A DNA stretch of 64,000 nt from Leifsonia sp. EB41 (GCF_041262565.1 NZ_JBGCCJ010000001.1:1922001-1986000), one strand, 5' to 3'; positions 44,213 to 53,166 are shown, counted from the stretch's first letter. The notes: generated by a model not told the origin, from the letters alone. Numbers and translations: made by a program.

Positions 44213-44612
44213 GTGAGCCTCCGCGCCCTGCCCGCCACCGCCGACCGCTGGGACGACGTCGTGCGCGTGCTCGGCGCGCGTTCGTCGGGACCGGGGGCGT
44301 GCTGGTGCCAGCGCTTCCTCGACGGCGACGGCGGCTGGTGGGTCGCCTGCGTCGTCGTGCGCCGCGCGGCACGCGGCCGGGGCGTCGGCGCCCTGTTGCT
44401 GGAGGCCGCGGTGGAGTGGGCGCGCGAGCACGGCGCGACGCACCTCGACGGTCCACCCGGTGGACGTCGAACGGCTCGCCGCAAGTCCCTCGGCCGCGGC
44501 GCTCTACACCGGCACCGTGCGGATGTTCTCGGCGAGCGGGTTCCGGGAGGTCGGGCGCACGTATCCGTCGCGGCCGATCATGCGGCGCGAGTTCAGGGCC
44601 GGCTCCCGCTAA
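44213..44612 (+). pseudogene. GNAT acetyltransferase, broken (internal deletion and frameshift)
   Basis: From GTG 44213 the sequence has GNAT features: LRALPATADRWDDVVRVLGA, then the acetyl-CoA loop VVRRAARGRGVGALLLEAA. After GATHLDG the frame shifts at about 44450. The following frame continues the family C-terminus (HPVDVERLAASPSAAALYTG, TVRMFSASGFREVGRTYPSR) to TAA 44612. The region between the N-terminal CWCQRF and the loop also seems too short for the fold, implying an internal deletion. Two lesions make a sequencing error unlikely. Confidence 0.65.
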
Positions 44613-44624
44613 CGACCGGGATCG

Positions 44625-45332
44625 TCAGTACCCCGCGGGCCAGGCGAACGCCTTCGGCGCGGTGGCCGTCGTCCCCTTCTTCGCGACGACGAAGTCGATG
44701 TCCTCGTGCGAGGTGAGCGCGATCGTGCGCGGGTCGCCGGTGAACGGCTTGCCGTTCACGAAGACGGTGACGGTCTGGCCGTCGACGCCGTCCCGATACG
44801 TACCGACCTGACCCGGTCCGAGCTTCTGGCCCCACTCGTCGAACACCTCGGCCAGCGTGAACGTCCGGACCTCCGCCGACTCGACGTGGATGATCCCCGA
44901 CGTGTCGTGCGTGTGGATCGGCGAGATCCGCTGCTGCGCCTCGTCGATGCCGATGAGGGCGGGAACGGCGACGGACGCGCCATCCACCGTGACGCTCAGG
45001 TGCTGATGAATGTGCAGCGCCGTCCCCTCGGCGGTCAGCATCTGCAGACCGGCGGAGCGCACAGCCCCCTCGACGTCGGCGGGTGCGGCCCAGGTTCCCG
45101 CGCTCGCGGAGGAGGAGGAGCTGCTCGCGGCGGACGTCGACGATGGCTGACCGTTCAGAACGACCGCGGTGACGATGCCGGCCACGGCGAGCACCGCGAC
45201 CACGGCGCCGCCCCCGATCAGGAGCTGGCGGCGGCGGGCCCGGCGCTGCTCCTGCAGCCGCATCTCGGCCGCGCGCTTCTGGGCTTCGAGCCGGCGATCT
45301 CGCTTGGGGGTGTCGTTCACCCTCACAGTCAA
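44625..45332 (-). CDS. Membrane-anchored protein with histidine-rich extracytoplasmic domain
   Basis: A 235-residue protein. A basic helical cytoplasmic part (about 1-35) precedes one membrane helix (LLIGGGAVVAVLAVAGIVTA) and a Ser-rich linker. The exported domain (about 85-235) has several His in conserved-looking positions: ALHIHQHLSVTV, SPIHTHDTSGIIHVES. These could bind Cu or Zn. FTLAEVFDEWG follows. I have seen this layout in actinobacterial proteins of unknown role but cannot name the family. It stands alone, followed by the broken GNAT gene. Confidence 0.65.
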   Translation of the reverse strand: MTVRVNDTPKRDRRLEAQKRAAEMRLQEQRRARRRQLLIGGGAVVAVLAVAGIVTAVVLNGQPSSTSAASSSSSSASAGTWAAPADVEGAVRSAGLQMLTAEGTALHIHQHLSVTVDGASVAVPALIGIDEAQQRISPIHTHDTSGIIHVESAEVRTFTLAEVFDEWGQKLGPGQVGTYRDGVDGQTVTVFVNGKPFTGDPRTIALTSHEDIDFVVAKKGTTATAPKAFAWPAGY

Positions 45333-45386
45333 GCAAGCCGCCGCTGTGCGCCCGCCTCGGACTCGGTGCGAAAGGTCCCGGAATCC

Positions 45387-46319
45387 TCAGGTAGCGCTCG
45401 CCTGCCGCCCTTCCGACCGGCCGGCCAGGATGTCCGCGGCGTCCCGCGCCCCGTCCCGGAGCGCGTGCGCGACGGCGGCGACCGCGGGATGCCGCAGCGA
45501 GTCCGGGTGCACGACCATCCAGTACGGCAGAGTGGCGTGGAACTCGCTCGGCAGCAGCCGGACCAGGTCGTCGTGGCGGTCCGCCATGAAGCACGGCAGC
45601 AGACCGATGCCGGCGCCCGCGCGAGTCGCCTCGACGTGCACGAACACGTTCGTGGAGGTCAGTGCGTCGCGCATCTGCGGGGCGAGGCGCCGCGGCAGGT
45701 CGAGGTCGTCCACCTGCAGGATCGAGTCGATGAAGTAGACGAGCGGGTGCGCGAAGACCTCGTCCGGCGTCGTCGGGGTGCCGTTCCGTTCGAGGTAGTC
45801 GAGGGAGGCGTACATCCCGAGCGCATAGGAGCCCAGCTCGACCGTGTGCGCGCGACGGGTCTCCGGCCGGCCGACGACGACCTCGATGTCCAGCCCGGAG
45901 CGGTGCTGCAGCGCCCTCCGGGTCATGGTGAGGATCTCCACCGAGAGGCCGGGATGCTCCCTCCGGAGCGCGGCGATGGCCGGGGCGGCGATGTACGCGC
46001 TGAAGCCGTCGGTCGCCGACATCCTCACGACCCCGTCGATGGGGTCCGCGTCCGCCTCCGGACCGGTGAGCGCCGCCACCGCCGACTCGATGCGGCCGGC
46101 GACGTCCACCGCGCGGCTGCCCAACGGCGTGAGCTCCCAGCCACCGGACGCCTGGGTCAGCAACCGTCCGCCCAGGGTCTCCTCGAGCGCGTCGATCCGC
46201 CGGGAGACCGTGGTGTGGTCGACGCCGAGCTGCTCGGCTGCGCGGGCGAACCGGCCGGCCCGCGCCACCGCGAGCAGAACCAGCAGGTCGTCCGACCTGG
46301 GCTTCTTCGACGCGTCCAT
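45387..46319 (-). CDS. LysR-family regulator adjacent to hydroxybutyrate genes
   Basis: A 310-residue regulator from ATG 46319. DNA-binding region: RFARAAEQLGVDHTTVSRRI (about 23-42), then DALEETLGGRLLTQ. The effector domain (about 95-295) includes VRMSATDGFSAYIAAPAIAA. It is divergent from the MHS transporter gene with about 105 bases between. A perfect palindrome GTGCA-N4-TGCAC lies immediately before its start, the likely autoregulatory site. The reading frame stays open for about 670 codons upstream, but that part is antisense to the transporter and dehydrogenase. Confidence 0.87.
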   Translation of the reverse strand: MDASKKPRSDDLLVLLAVARAGRFARAAEQLGVDHTTVSRRIDALEETLGGRLLTQASGGWELTPLGSRAVDVAGRIESAVAALTGPEADADPIDGVVRMSATDGFSAYIAAPAIAALRREHPGLSVEILTMTRRALQHRSGLDIEVVVGRPETRRAHTVELGSYALGMYASLDYLERNGTPTTPDEVFAHPLVYFIDSILQVDDLDLPRRLAPQMRDALTSTNVFVHVEATRAGAGIGLLPCFMADRHDDLVRLLPSEFHATLPYWMVVHPDSLRHPAVAAVAHALRDGARDAADILAGRSEGRQASAT

Positions 46320-46321
46320 GC

Positions 46322-46335
46322 GTGCAATTATGCAC
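46322..46335. promoter_or_regulatory. Palindrome GTGCA-ATTA-TGCAC in the LysR/MHS divergent region
   Basis: Perfect 5-base arms around an AT core, 2 bases upstream of the LysR start codon and about 90 bases before the transporter gene. LysR proteins often bind such dyads next to their own start. Short arms keep confidence moderate. Confidence 0.5.
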
Positions 46336-46424
46336 AGCGCCATCGCATCCTTGGGCATTGATACGCAGTTGTGCCCCGGGTTGACTGGCCCGCGGATGTC
46401 ACCGTCGACATCGAAGGAGAGAGT

Positions 46425-47780
46425 ATGGAAACCACCGCGAGTCCCCGCACCCTCAAGACGATCGTCGCCGCATCCATGGCAGGCACGGTCGTCGAATGGT
46501 ATGAGTTCTTCCTCTACGCCACCGCCGCGAGCCTCGTCTTCGGCACGTTCTTCTTCCCCGCCACCGGCAGTCCGCTGGACGGGGTCATCGCCGCATTCGT
46601 CACGTACGCGGTCGGATTCATCGCCCGCCCGCTCGGCGGGATCGTCTTCGGGCAGATCGGCGACCGGCTCGGCCGCAAGCCCACGCTGCAGGCGACCATC
46701 ATCATCGTCGGCGCCGCCACGTTCCTGATGGGCTGCCTGCCCGGCTTCGCGAGCGTCGGCTACTGGGCGCCCGCCCTGCTCGTCGCTCTGCGCTTCATCC
46801 AGGGCTTCGCGCTGGGCGGCGAGTGGGGCGGCGCCGTCCTGCTGGTGGCCGAGCAGAGCCCGGACCGCAGCCGCGGGTTCTGGTCGAGCTGGCCGCAGGC
46901 CGCCGTGCCGGTCGGCAACCTCCTCGCCACCCTCGTGCTCCTGGTGTCGTCGTGGGTGATGAGCCCGGAGGCGTTCCTGAGCTGGGGCTGGCGGATCGCG
47001 TTCTGGCTGTCCGCGGTGATCGTGCTCGTGGGCTTCTACATCCGCACGCGGGTCAACGAGGCGCCGATCTTCATCGAGGCGAAGGCGCAGGCGGAGAGCG
47101 ACCAGCGCGGCGGCTACGGCGTGGGCCAGGTGCTCAAGCGCTACCCCGGAGGCGTGCTGAAGGCGATGGGCCTGCGCTTCGCGGAGAACATCTTCTACTA
47201 CATCGTGGTCAGCTTCACGATCGTCTACCTGAAGGAAGTGCACAACTACGACACCGGTCAGCTCCTGCTGGCCCTGCTGGTCGCGCACGTCGTGCACTTC
47301 CTCGTCATCCCGCAGGTCGGCCGCCTCAGCGACCGCGTCGGACGCAAGCCCGTCTACCTGGTCGGCGCGGTGCTCGCCGCCACCTGGGCATTCTTCGCCT
47401 TCCCGCTGTTCGACACCCTCAACCCGCCGCTCATCGTCCTGGCGGTGACCATCGGCCTGGTGTTCCACGCGTTCATGTACGCCCCGCAGCCCGCCATCAT
47501 GTCGGAGCTGTTCCCGACCAGGATGCGCTACTCGGGGGTCTCCCTCGGCTCGCAGGTGGTGTCGATCGTGGCCGGCTCGCTCGCGCCCATCCTCGCGACG
47601 GCCTGGCTGAAGGACTACCACAGCTGGATGCCGGTGGCCGTCTACATCGTGATCGCCTGCGTCGTGACTCTGGTCGCCGTGCTGACGCTGCGCGAGACGA
47701 AGGGCATCTCGCTGGAGGCCGTCGACCAGGCCGACGCTGCCCGCGACGTCCGGAGCGCAGCGCCGTCCGTCGCGCGCTGA
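46425..47780 (+). CDS. MHS-family proton symporter (organic acid type)
   Basis: A 451-residue MFS protein of the metabolite:H+ symporter group. The opening AGTVVEWYEFFLYATAASLV is a family hallmark, followed by GQIGDRLGRKPTLQATI and FALGGEWGGAVLLVAE. The second-half motif is LSDRVGRKPVYLVG. The start ATG 46425 follows GAAGGAGAG. Together with the adjacent dehydrogenase it probably takes up 3-hydroxybutyrate or a related hydroxy acid. The divergent LysR gene is the likely regulator. Confidence 0.88.
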   Translation: METTASPRTLKTIVAASMAGTVVEWYEFFLYATAASLVFGTFFFPATGSPLDGVIAAFVTYAVGFIARPLGGIVFGQIGDRLGRKPTLQATIIIVGAATFLMGCLPGFASVGYWAPALLVALRFIQGFALGGEWGGAVLLVAEQSPDRSRGFWSSWPQAAVPVGNLLATLVLLVSSWVMSPEAFLSWGWRIAFWLSAVIVLVGFYIRTRVNEAPIFIEAKAQAESDQRGGYGVGQVLKRYPGGVLKAMGLRFAENIFYYIVVSFTIVYLKEVHNYDTGQLLLALLVAHVVHFLVIPQVGRLSDRVGRKPVYLVGAVLAATWAFFAFPLFDTLNPPLIVLAVTIGLVFHAFMYAPQPAIMSELFPTRMRYSGVSLGSQVVSIVAGSLAPILATAWLKDYHSWMPVAVYIVIACVVTLVAVLTLRETKGISLEAVDQADAARDVRSAAPSVAR

Positions 47781-47811
47781 CCTCGATCCACCCCCACCGA
47801 AAGGCACCACC

Positions 47812-48558
47812 ATGAGCCCGTTCCAGGGACGCCGCGCACTCGTCACCGGCGGCGCGAGCGGAATCGGCGCAGCCTGCGCCCGCGCGTTCGCCGCCGCCGG
47901 CGCGCACGTCACCGTGGCCGACATCGACGGCGACGCGGCCTCCCGCGTCGCCGCCGAGATCGGCGGCTCGAGCTGGAAGGTCGACCTCGCCGACACCGGC
48001 GCGCTCGCCGACCTCCGGCTCGACACCGACATCCTCGTCAACAACGCGGGCATCCAGCACGTGAGCCCGATCGAGGAGTTCGACCCGGAGCGGTTCTCGC
48101 TGATCCTCCGGCTCATGCTGGAGGCGCCGTTCCTGCTCATCCGCGCCGCGCTGCCCGGGATGTACGACCGCGGCTTCGGGCGCGTGATCAACCTGTCCAG
48201 CGTGCACGGCCTGCGCGCCTCGAAGTACAAGGCGGCGTACGTCTCGGCCAAGCACGGCCTGGAGGGGCTCTCGAAGGTGACTGCGCTGGAGGGCGGCGAG
48301 CACGGCGTGACGAGCAACTGCATCGACCCCGGTTACGTCCGCTCCCCGCTCGTGGAGAAGCAGATCGCGGACCAGGCCCGCCTCAACGGGATCGACGAAG
48401 ACGAGGTGCTGTCACGGGTGCTGCTCGCTGAGTCGGCCGTGAAGCGGCTGGTCGAGCCGCACGAGGTCGCGAGCCTCGCGCTCTGGCTCGCGGGGCCGGA
48501 CGCGGGGATGGTCTCCGGCGCGAGCTACACGATGGACGGCGGGTGGAGCGCCCGATGA
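47812..48558 (+). CDS. Short-chain dehydrogenase, 3-hydroxybutyrate dehydrogenase-like
   Basis: A 248-residue classical SDR. Cofactor motif VTGGASGIGAACARAF (about 11-26) with Asp in VADIDGD indicating NAD preference. ILVNNAGIQHVSPIEEF is followed by catalytic Ser in NLSSVHGLRASKYK and YVSAKHGL giving Tyr and Lys. The HVSPIEEF and EHGVTSNCIDPGYVRSPLV segments closely follow D-3-hydroxybutyrate dehydrogenases. It would oxidise (R)-3-hydroxybutyrate to acetoacetate. It lies 31 bases after the MHS transporter in one operon. Confidence 0.85.
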   Translation: MSPFQGRRALVTGGASGIGAACARAFAAAGAHVTVADIDGDAASRVAAEIGGSSWKVDLADTGALADLRLDTDILVNNAGIQHVSPIEEFDPERFSLILRLMLEAPFLLIRAALPGMYDRGFGRVINLSSVHGLRASKYKAAYVSAKHGLEGLSKVTALEGGEHGVTSNCIDPGYVRSPLVEKQIADQARLNGIDEDEVLSRVLLAESAVKRLVEPHEVASLALWLAGPDAGMVSGASYTMDGGWSAR

Positions 48559-48594
48559 CCGGGATCGACACGACCGTCGGTTGACGCGCCCGCC

Positions 48595-50574
48595 TCACCG
48601 CGAGGGCATGCTCCTCGGCAGCTCGATCGTCGCACGAGTGCCGCCGGTGGCGGGCGAATCGAGCCGCACCGAGCCCCCGTTGCGCTCCACCAGCTCCGCG
48701 ACGATCGCCAGGCCGAGGCCCGTCCCTGGGACCGCGTCGCGCTGCATCCCCGGCGCGCGATAGAACCGGTCGAAGGCGTGCGCGCGGATCTCCTCGCTCA
48801 TGCCCGGTCCGGTGTCCGCCACGACCACGGTGATCGTCGCATCGCCGGTGGACGAAGTGACTGTCACGCGCCCGCCGTCCGGGGTGAACTTGACGGCGTT
48901 CGCGACCAGGTTGGTCAGGATGCGGCCCACGTCCGCCGGCTCCGCGCGGGCGACCCCGGCATGGCCCGCTGCCGAGAGGTCGATGTGCTTCTTCGCCGCG
49001 ATGACGCTGGACGCGCTCACCACGTCGCGGATCTGCGCGTCCATGTCGGCCTCGGCGAGCGCGCCGGCGGGCCTCGCCACCGCCCCCAGGGTCAGGAGGT
49101 CTTCGACGAGGGAGGACAGCCGCACGGCGTTCCGGTCGATCACCTCCACCCAGGCCTTCTCCTGGTCTCCGAGCGCGTCCGACTCGGCGAGCAGCTCGCA
49201 GAACCCGACGATGCTGGTGATCGGGGTGCGGAGCTCGTGGCTCGTCGTCGCGACGAAGTCCTCGCGCTGTCGCTCCAGATCCAGTCGGGTGGTGCGCGCC
49301 GCCTCCTGCTCGCGTTCGGCGGCGAGCGTCGCCGCCTGCAATCGGAGCGTGTCGGTCACGTCGACGAGCTGCACGGCGAAGCGGTCGGGTTCGTCCGGGA
49401 TGCCGTTCGCCGCCACCGTGAGCGTGCGCGACTCGTCAGCCACCGTGACGGCGGACCCGTCCGCGAGCGCCGACCTGGCGGCATCGGCGAGCTCCCCTTC
49501 CCAGCGCCGGCCGCTCCCGTGAGGAAGCAGAGCAGTGGCGGTGGGGTTGCGCCAGATCACGCGCAGTTCTCCTGCTCGGGACCGCTCCCCGATCAGCAGC
49601 CCCACGGAGGCCTCGACGAGGCTGCCGGAGAGGAGCCGGGAGGTGGCGAGAAGCTGCCGGGTGGTGGCCCGCAGCTCGTACTGGGCTGCCGCCAGGACGA
49701 CCGCGAAGCCGGCGAAGGTGACCAGGAAGGTCTCCCCGAGCGCGGCCCGCTGCGTGAAGTCCAGCGTCGAGTGATTGAACGGACCGCCGCCGGCGATGGT
49801 GAGCGCGAGCATGGCCATCGACGCCAGGAGCGTCTCGGTCACCGCGACGCGGATGGGGAACCGGAACGCCGCCCACGAGAGCACCGGATAGGGGAGGAAC
49901 GCGAGCGGCAGGCTCACCGCCGGGTGGAAGACGACGACGATCACCGCCGCCAGCGCGACGCCCTGGACCACCATCTCCACGACGGTCGCGCGAACCGGGA
50001 TGGCCGGCGGGAGCAGTCCGAACGGAGCGATCATGAACACGGCCGCCGCGTGCGAAGCGGCGACGAACGCCGCCGTGGCGAAGAAGCTGCCGCCCTCGAA
50101 GACGACGACGGTCGCGGCCGCCAGCACCCCGATCGCGACCGCGCCGGCGAGCACGGCGCCGGTGAACCTCAGCGCGGAGTCGAGGTCGCGCAGGCGGAAT
50201 CCCGGGCCTCCGACCCGGAGCAGGATCGCGACGACCACCAGCGCCTCGACGGTGTTCGCCAGGCCGAACGCGGACGAGACCAGGACCGGTCGCCCGGCCA
50301 CAGCGTTCGCCAGAGCCGTGGCCACGAAGACCACGCCCAACGCCGCCGCCCGCTCCCTGCCGCCGCGCACGAGCAGCACCAGCAGCACGGAGAGGCCGGC
50401 AGCGGGCCACCAGATCGCGACCTGGCTGCCCGGCGGCGCCAGCCGGACGCCGAGCACCGACGCGCCGAAGATCAGGGCGACGCCCAGCAGCCACCCCCAC
50501 CACGGGAAGGCGGCACGGGACCGCTCGGTGTCCTGTTCGTCGGCGAGCGCAACGTCGGCAGGGCTGAGGGTCAC
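48595..50574 (-). CDS. MASE1-type membrane sensor histidine kinase
   Basis: A 659-residue sensor kinase. Residues about 25-300 form eight or so membrane helices of the MASE1 type (VAIWWPAAGLSVLLVL is the conserved segment). A PAS-like region (about 315-410) precedes a coiled coil and the HisKA domain with phospho-accepting His446 in TTSHELRTPITSIVGF. The HATPase domain has NLVANAVKFTPDGG, VVADTGPGMS and GTGLGLAIVAEL. No response regulator is adjacent, so it is an orphan kinase. It is divergent from the small ORF and decarboxylase operon. Confidence 0.9.
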   Translation of the reverse strand: MTLSPADVALADEQDTERSRAAFPWWGWLLGVALIFGASVLGVRLAPPGSQVAIWWPAAGLSVLLVLLVRGGRERAAALGVVFVATALANAVAGRPVLVSSAFGLANTVEALVVVAILLRVGGPGFRLRDLDSALRFTGAVLAGAVAIGVLAAATVVVFEGGSFFATAAFVAASHAAAVFMIAPFGLLPPAIPVRATVVEMVVQGVALAAVIVVVFHPAVSLPLAFLPYPVLSWAAFRFPIRVAVTETLLASMAMLALTIAGGGPFNHSTLDFTQRAALGETFLVTFAGFAVVLAAAQYELRATTRQLLATSRLLSGSLVEASVGLLIGERSRAGELRVIWRNPTATALLPHGSGRRWEGELADAARSALADGSAVTVADESRTLTVAANGIPDEPDRFAVQLVDVTDTLRLQAATLAAEREQEAARTTRLDLERQREDFVATTSHELRTPITSIVGFCELLAESDALGDQEKAWVEVIDRNAVRLSSLVEDLLTLGAVARPAGALAEADMDAQIRDVVSASSVIAAKKHIDLSAAGHAGVARAEPADVGRILTNLVANAVKFTPDGGRVTVTSSTGDATITVVVADTGPGMSEEIRAHAFDRFYRAPGMQRDAVPGTGLGLAIVAELVERNGGSVRLDSPATGGTRATIELPRSMPSR

Positions 50575-50682
50575 ATCAGGGACCGTACCTGCGGGCGGCG
50601 TCCTCGGCGAGCAGGCTCGCCCTCATCGCGTCCTGAGCGTACGTTGCCGACGACACGACGAACGACAGGAGGGACGAGAACG

Positions 50683-50805
50683 ATGACCGATCGCGACACA
50701 CACCACCCCGACCCCGACGACCTTCCCGACGGCTCCGGCCCGCAGTCCGAAGAGTCCGACGACGGCGCTGACACCGCCTCGGGCGGTGGAGCGGACGACC
50801 GCTGA
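50683..50805 (+). CDS. Small acidic ORF upstream of the decarboxylase
   Basis: A 40-codon ORF with ATG 50683 and a strong AGGAGG ten bases upstream. The product (MTDRDTHHPDPDDLPDGSGP, then a Ser/Asp/Gly-rich tail) is highly acidic and probably disordered. It ends one base before the decarboxylase start, so the two are likely translationally coupled. It may be a leader that loads ribosomes, or a small accessory peptide. No family is recognised. Confidence 0.5.
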   Translation: MTDRDTHHPDPDDLPDGSGPQSEESDDGADTASGGGADDR

Positions 50806-50806
50806 C

Positions 50807-52060
50807 ATGACCCGGGAATCCGAGGAACTCAAACGCCGCGGCGGCTGGCTCCCGCACGACCAGGACGAACTGGAGGCGTGGCTGGACGGCCGGATCGAGC
50901 GGCTCGGCGCGGACGATACGGCGCCGTACCGGCATCCCGTGATCCAGGAGTTCGCCGACCTCATCGACCGGGACGCGATCGTGCGCATGTACCTGACCCG
51001 GATGATCGAGGAGGTACCGACGACCCGCCAGTACAGCGCACGTCACATCGAGAGCGTCGGCCAGCTCCTCCGGCTGATCGACGACGTGCTGGACACGGCG
51101 CCCGAGTTCAGCGAGGGCGCGATGGTGACCACACCGCTCACGGGCATCCTCGACTGGACGATGGGCACCCCCTCCGGGATGGCCGCCTACCGCGACCCCC
51201 GGGTCAACGCGATCCTGAAGAAGGTCCTCGACGCCTGGGCCGAGTTCCTCAACGGGCCGGGCTCGCTCTCCGTGCTGAACGACTCGCCGCAGGGCTGGAT
51301 GTCAGAGAAGGCCCGCGAGGTCGTGGGCATCGACCAGTTCGAGCACGACCCCGACGCCGAGCACTGGGGCTTCACCTCCTGGAACGACTTCTTCACCCGC
51401 CGGCTGAAGGAGGGCGCGCGGCCGGTCGACTCCCCCAATGACGACGCGGTGGTGGTCAGCGCCTGCGAGTCCACGCCGTACCGGATCAGCCGGGACGTCG
51501 CTCGGCACAGCGAGTTCTGGATCAAGAACCAGCCCTACTCGCTTCAGGACCTGCTCGCAGGCGACGAGTCGGTGGACGAGCTCGTCGGCGGGACGGTGTA
51601 CCAGGGCTTCCTCAGCGCGCTGAACTACCACCGCTGGCACAGCCCGGTCGCAGGGACCATCGTCCGCGCCTTCGTGCAGCCGGGCACCTACTTCTCCGAG
51701 GCAGACTCGGAGGGCGCGGACGCGGTGGAGTCGACGCTCTCGCAGGGCTACCTCGCCCATGTGGCTGCGCGGGCGATCATCCTCATCCAGGCGGACAACC
51801 CCGCGATCGGGGTGCTGGCGGTAGTGCCGGTGGGCATGGTCGAGGTGTCCTCCTGCGTGATCGGCGACGACATCGTGCCGGGTCGTCACGTGGCGAAGGG
51901 CGACGAGCTGGGCTACTTCCAGTTCGGCGGGTCGACCGAGTGTGTGATCTTCCGGCCCGGGGCGATCCAGGAGTTCGCGCTCGGGGCCATCCCGCAGACC
52001 GGCGAGGCGGGCGCATCCGTGCTGAAGGTGCGCTCGAGGCTCGCAGTCGCGGCACATTAG
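50807..52060 (+). CDS. Phosphatidylserine decarboxylase-family enzyme with PsiD-like layout
   Basis: A 417-residue pyruvoyl-type decarboxylase. An N-terminal helical domain (about 10-160: RRGGWLPHD, HPVIQEFADLIDRD) precedes the catalytic domain (about 185-410). The order of motifs matches fungal PsiD tryptophan decarboxylases: GFTSWNDFFTRRLKEG, VSACESTPYRIS, YQGFLSALNYHRWHSPVAGT, AARAIILIQADN and GYFQFGGSTECV. Ser376 of GGST would become the pyruvoyl group after self-cleavage. There are no membrane segments. A soluble amine-producing amino acid decarboxylase is more likely than phospholipid synthesis, but substrate is inferred. Confidence 0.8.
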   Translation: MTRESEELKRRGGWLPHDQDELEAWLDGRIERLGADDTAPYRHPVIQEFADLIDRDAIVRMYLTRMIEEVPTTRQYSARHIESVGQLLRLIDDVLDTAPEFSEGAMVTTPLTGILDWTMGTPSGMAAYRDPRVNAILKKVLDAWAEFLNGPGSLSVLNDSPQGWMSEKAREVVGIDQFEHDPDAEHWGFTSWNDFFTRRLKEGARPVDSPNDDAVVVSACESTPYRISRDVARHSEFWIKNQPYSLQDLLAGDESVDELVGGTVYQGFLSALNYHRWHSPVAGTIVRAFVQPGTYFSEADSEGADAVESTLSQGYLAHVAARAIILIQADNPAIGVLAVVPVGMVEVSSCVIGDDIVPGRHVAKGDELGYFQFGGSTECVIFRPGAIQEFALGAIPQTGEAGASVLKVRSRLAVAAH

Positions 52061-52084
52061 CGGCGCCGCTCGGCAGGGATTCGG

Positions 52085-53062
52085 CTAAGGGGACCCCTCC
52101 GGCACGCCGAAGGCGGCCCGATACGAACGGCGGAACCGGTCCTCCGAGGCGAATCCCCAGCGAGCGGCCAGCGCCGCGTCGCTCAGTCCCGGCTCGGCCA
52201 CCCGGTCGACCCGCGCTGCCGAGAGGCGGGCGCGGCGCAGGTAGCTGCCCGCGCCGGTTCCCGTGCGCGACCGGAACGCCGCATTGAGGGTGTTGAGGTC
52301 GGTCGCGGCCGCGGCGGCGACGTCGCCGAGGGTGATCGGCAGCGACAGGCAGTCGTCGATGAAGCGCGTCGCGCGGCGGTAGACGGCGGCCTCGGACCGC
52401 AGCGTCGCGGGCGCATGCCCACCGTCGCGTCGCAGCGGGAAGGTCCCCAGCGCGCCGACCGCGAGCTGGTGGAACAGGCTCGCCCGGACCAGCGGATGCT
52501 CGATCATCCCGGATCGCAGGTACTCCGAGGCCACCTGGAGGGTCTGCAGCATGATGAGGCTGCGCTGCGGGTCGATCGGCCGGGGCGAGTCGAAGACCGG
52601 GTCGATGCGGTCGTCGGCGTAGATCTGGCGGGCGACCTCCCTGAGCCGTTCGGGGGTGATGTAGACGTTGACGATCGTCAGGTCGTCGCCGTGACCGAAC
52701 AGCTCGTGCCCGGGCCGCGACAGGAACGGGGTCGCATAGCCGGAGTCGCGGTCGCCGTCGATCTCCCACCGGTAGTCGCCGGAGAAGACGCCGGAGACGC
52801 CGTACTGGTCGAACTCGCCGGCGGACTGCCACTCCCCGTCGATGCGGTACACCCCGACGGCGACGCCCTCGTCACCGGCTTGCTTCACCCGGAAGGAGAA
52901 GTCCGACCCCGGATCGCGGGAGAACGCGAACCGGCCTCCCGCCTCGCGCAGCAGTGCGTCGGCCTCCGCCGGGTCGCCCGTGCTGCTCTGCACGCGCCTG
53001 AGAGCGTCCACACCGGGAACAGTACTCCCAGGAGGCCGCAGGCATCCACCGGTTCTTGTCAT
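52085..53062 (-). CDS. AraC-family transcriptional regulator
   Basis: A 325-residue regulator from ATG 53062, or 308 from GTG 53011. The C-terminal AraC domain has two helix-turn-helix units: LPITLGDVAAAAATDLNTLN and SDAALAARWGFASEDRFRRS with YRAAFGVPE. The N-terminal half (about 20-200) resembles the AraC binding-domain-like sensor of actinobacterial regulators (DFSFRVKQAG, GDYRWEIDG). It converges on the decarboxylase gene, so it may regulate it, or the divergent GNAT gene. No ligand can be inferred. Confidence 0.83.
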   Translation of the reverse strand: MTRTGGCLRPPGSTVPGVDALRRVQSSTGDPAEADALLREAGGRFAFSRDPGSDFSFRVKQAGDEGVAVGVYRIDGEWQSAGEFDQYGVSGVFSGDYRWEIDGDRDSGYATPFLSRPGHELFGHGDDLTIVNVYITPERLREVARQIYADDRIDPVFDSPRPIDPQRSLIMLQTLQVASEYLRSGMIEHPLVRASLFHQLAVGALGTFPLRRDGGHAPATLRSEAAVYRRATRFIDDCLSLPITLGDVAAAAATDLNTLNAAFRSRTGTGAGSYLRRARLSAARVDRVAEPGLSDAALAARWGFASEDRFRRSYRAAFGVPEGSP

Positions 53063-53166
53063 CCAGGCGCCCGGTATGGAATGCTCTACCTCGTGATCCT
53101 CTAGCAGAGCCCCTTCCTCCCCACGACCGTGGGTGAGTCGATCGACCCTGCAAACGAAGAGGTTTC

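Noticed and set aside
45387-48323. LysR protein of 978 residues
   Set aside because: Only residues from ATG 46319 form the LysR protein. The upstream extension is antisense to the MHS transporter and dehydrogenase genes.
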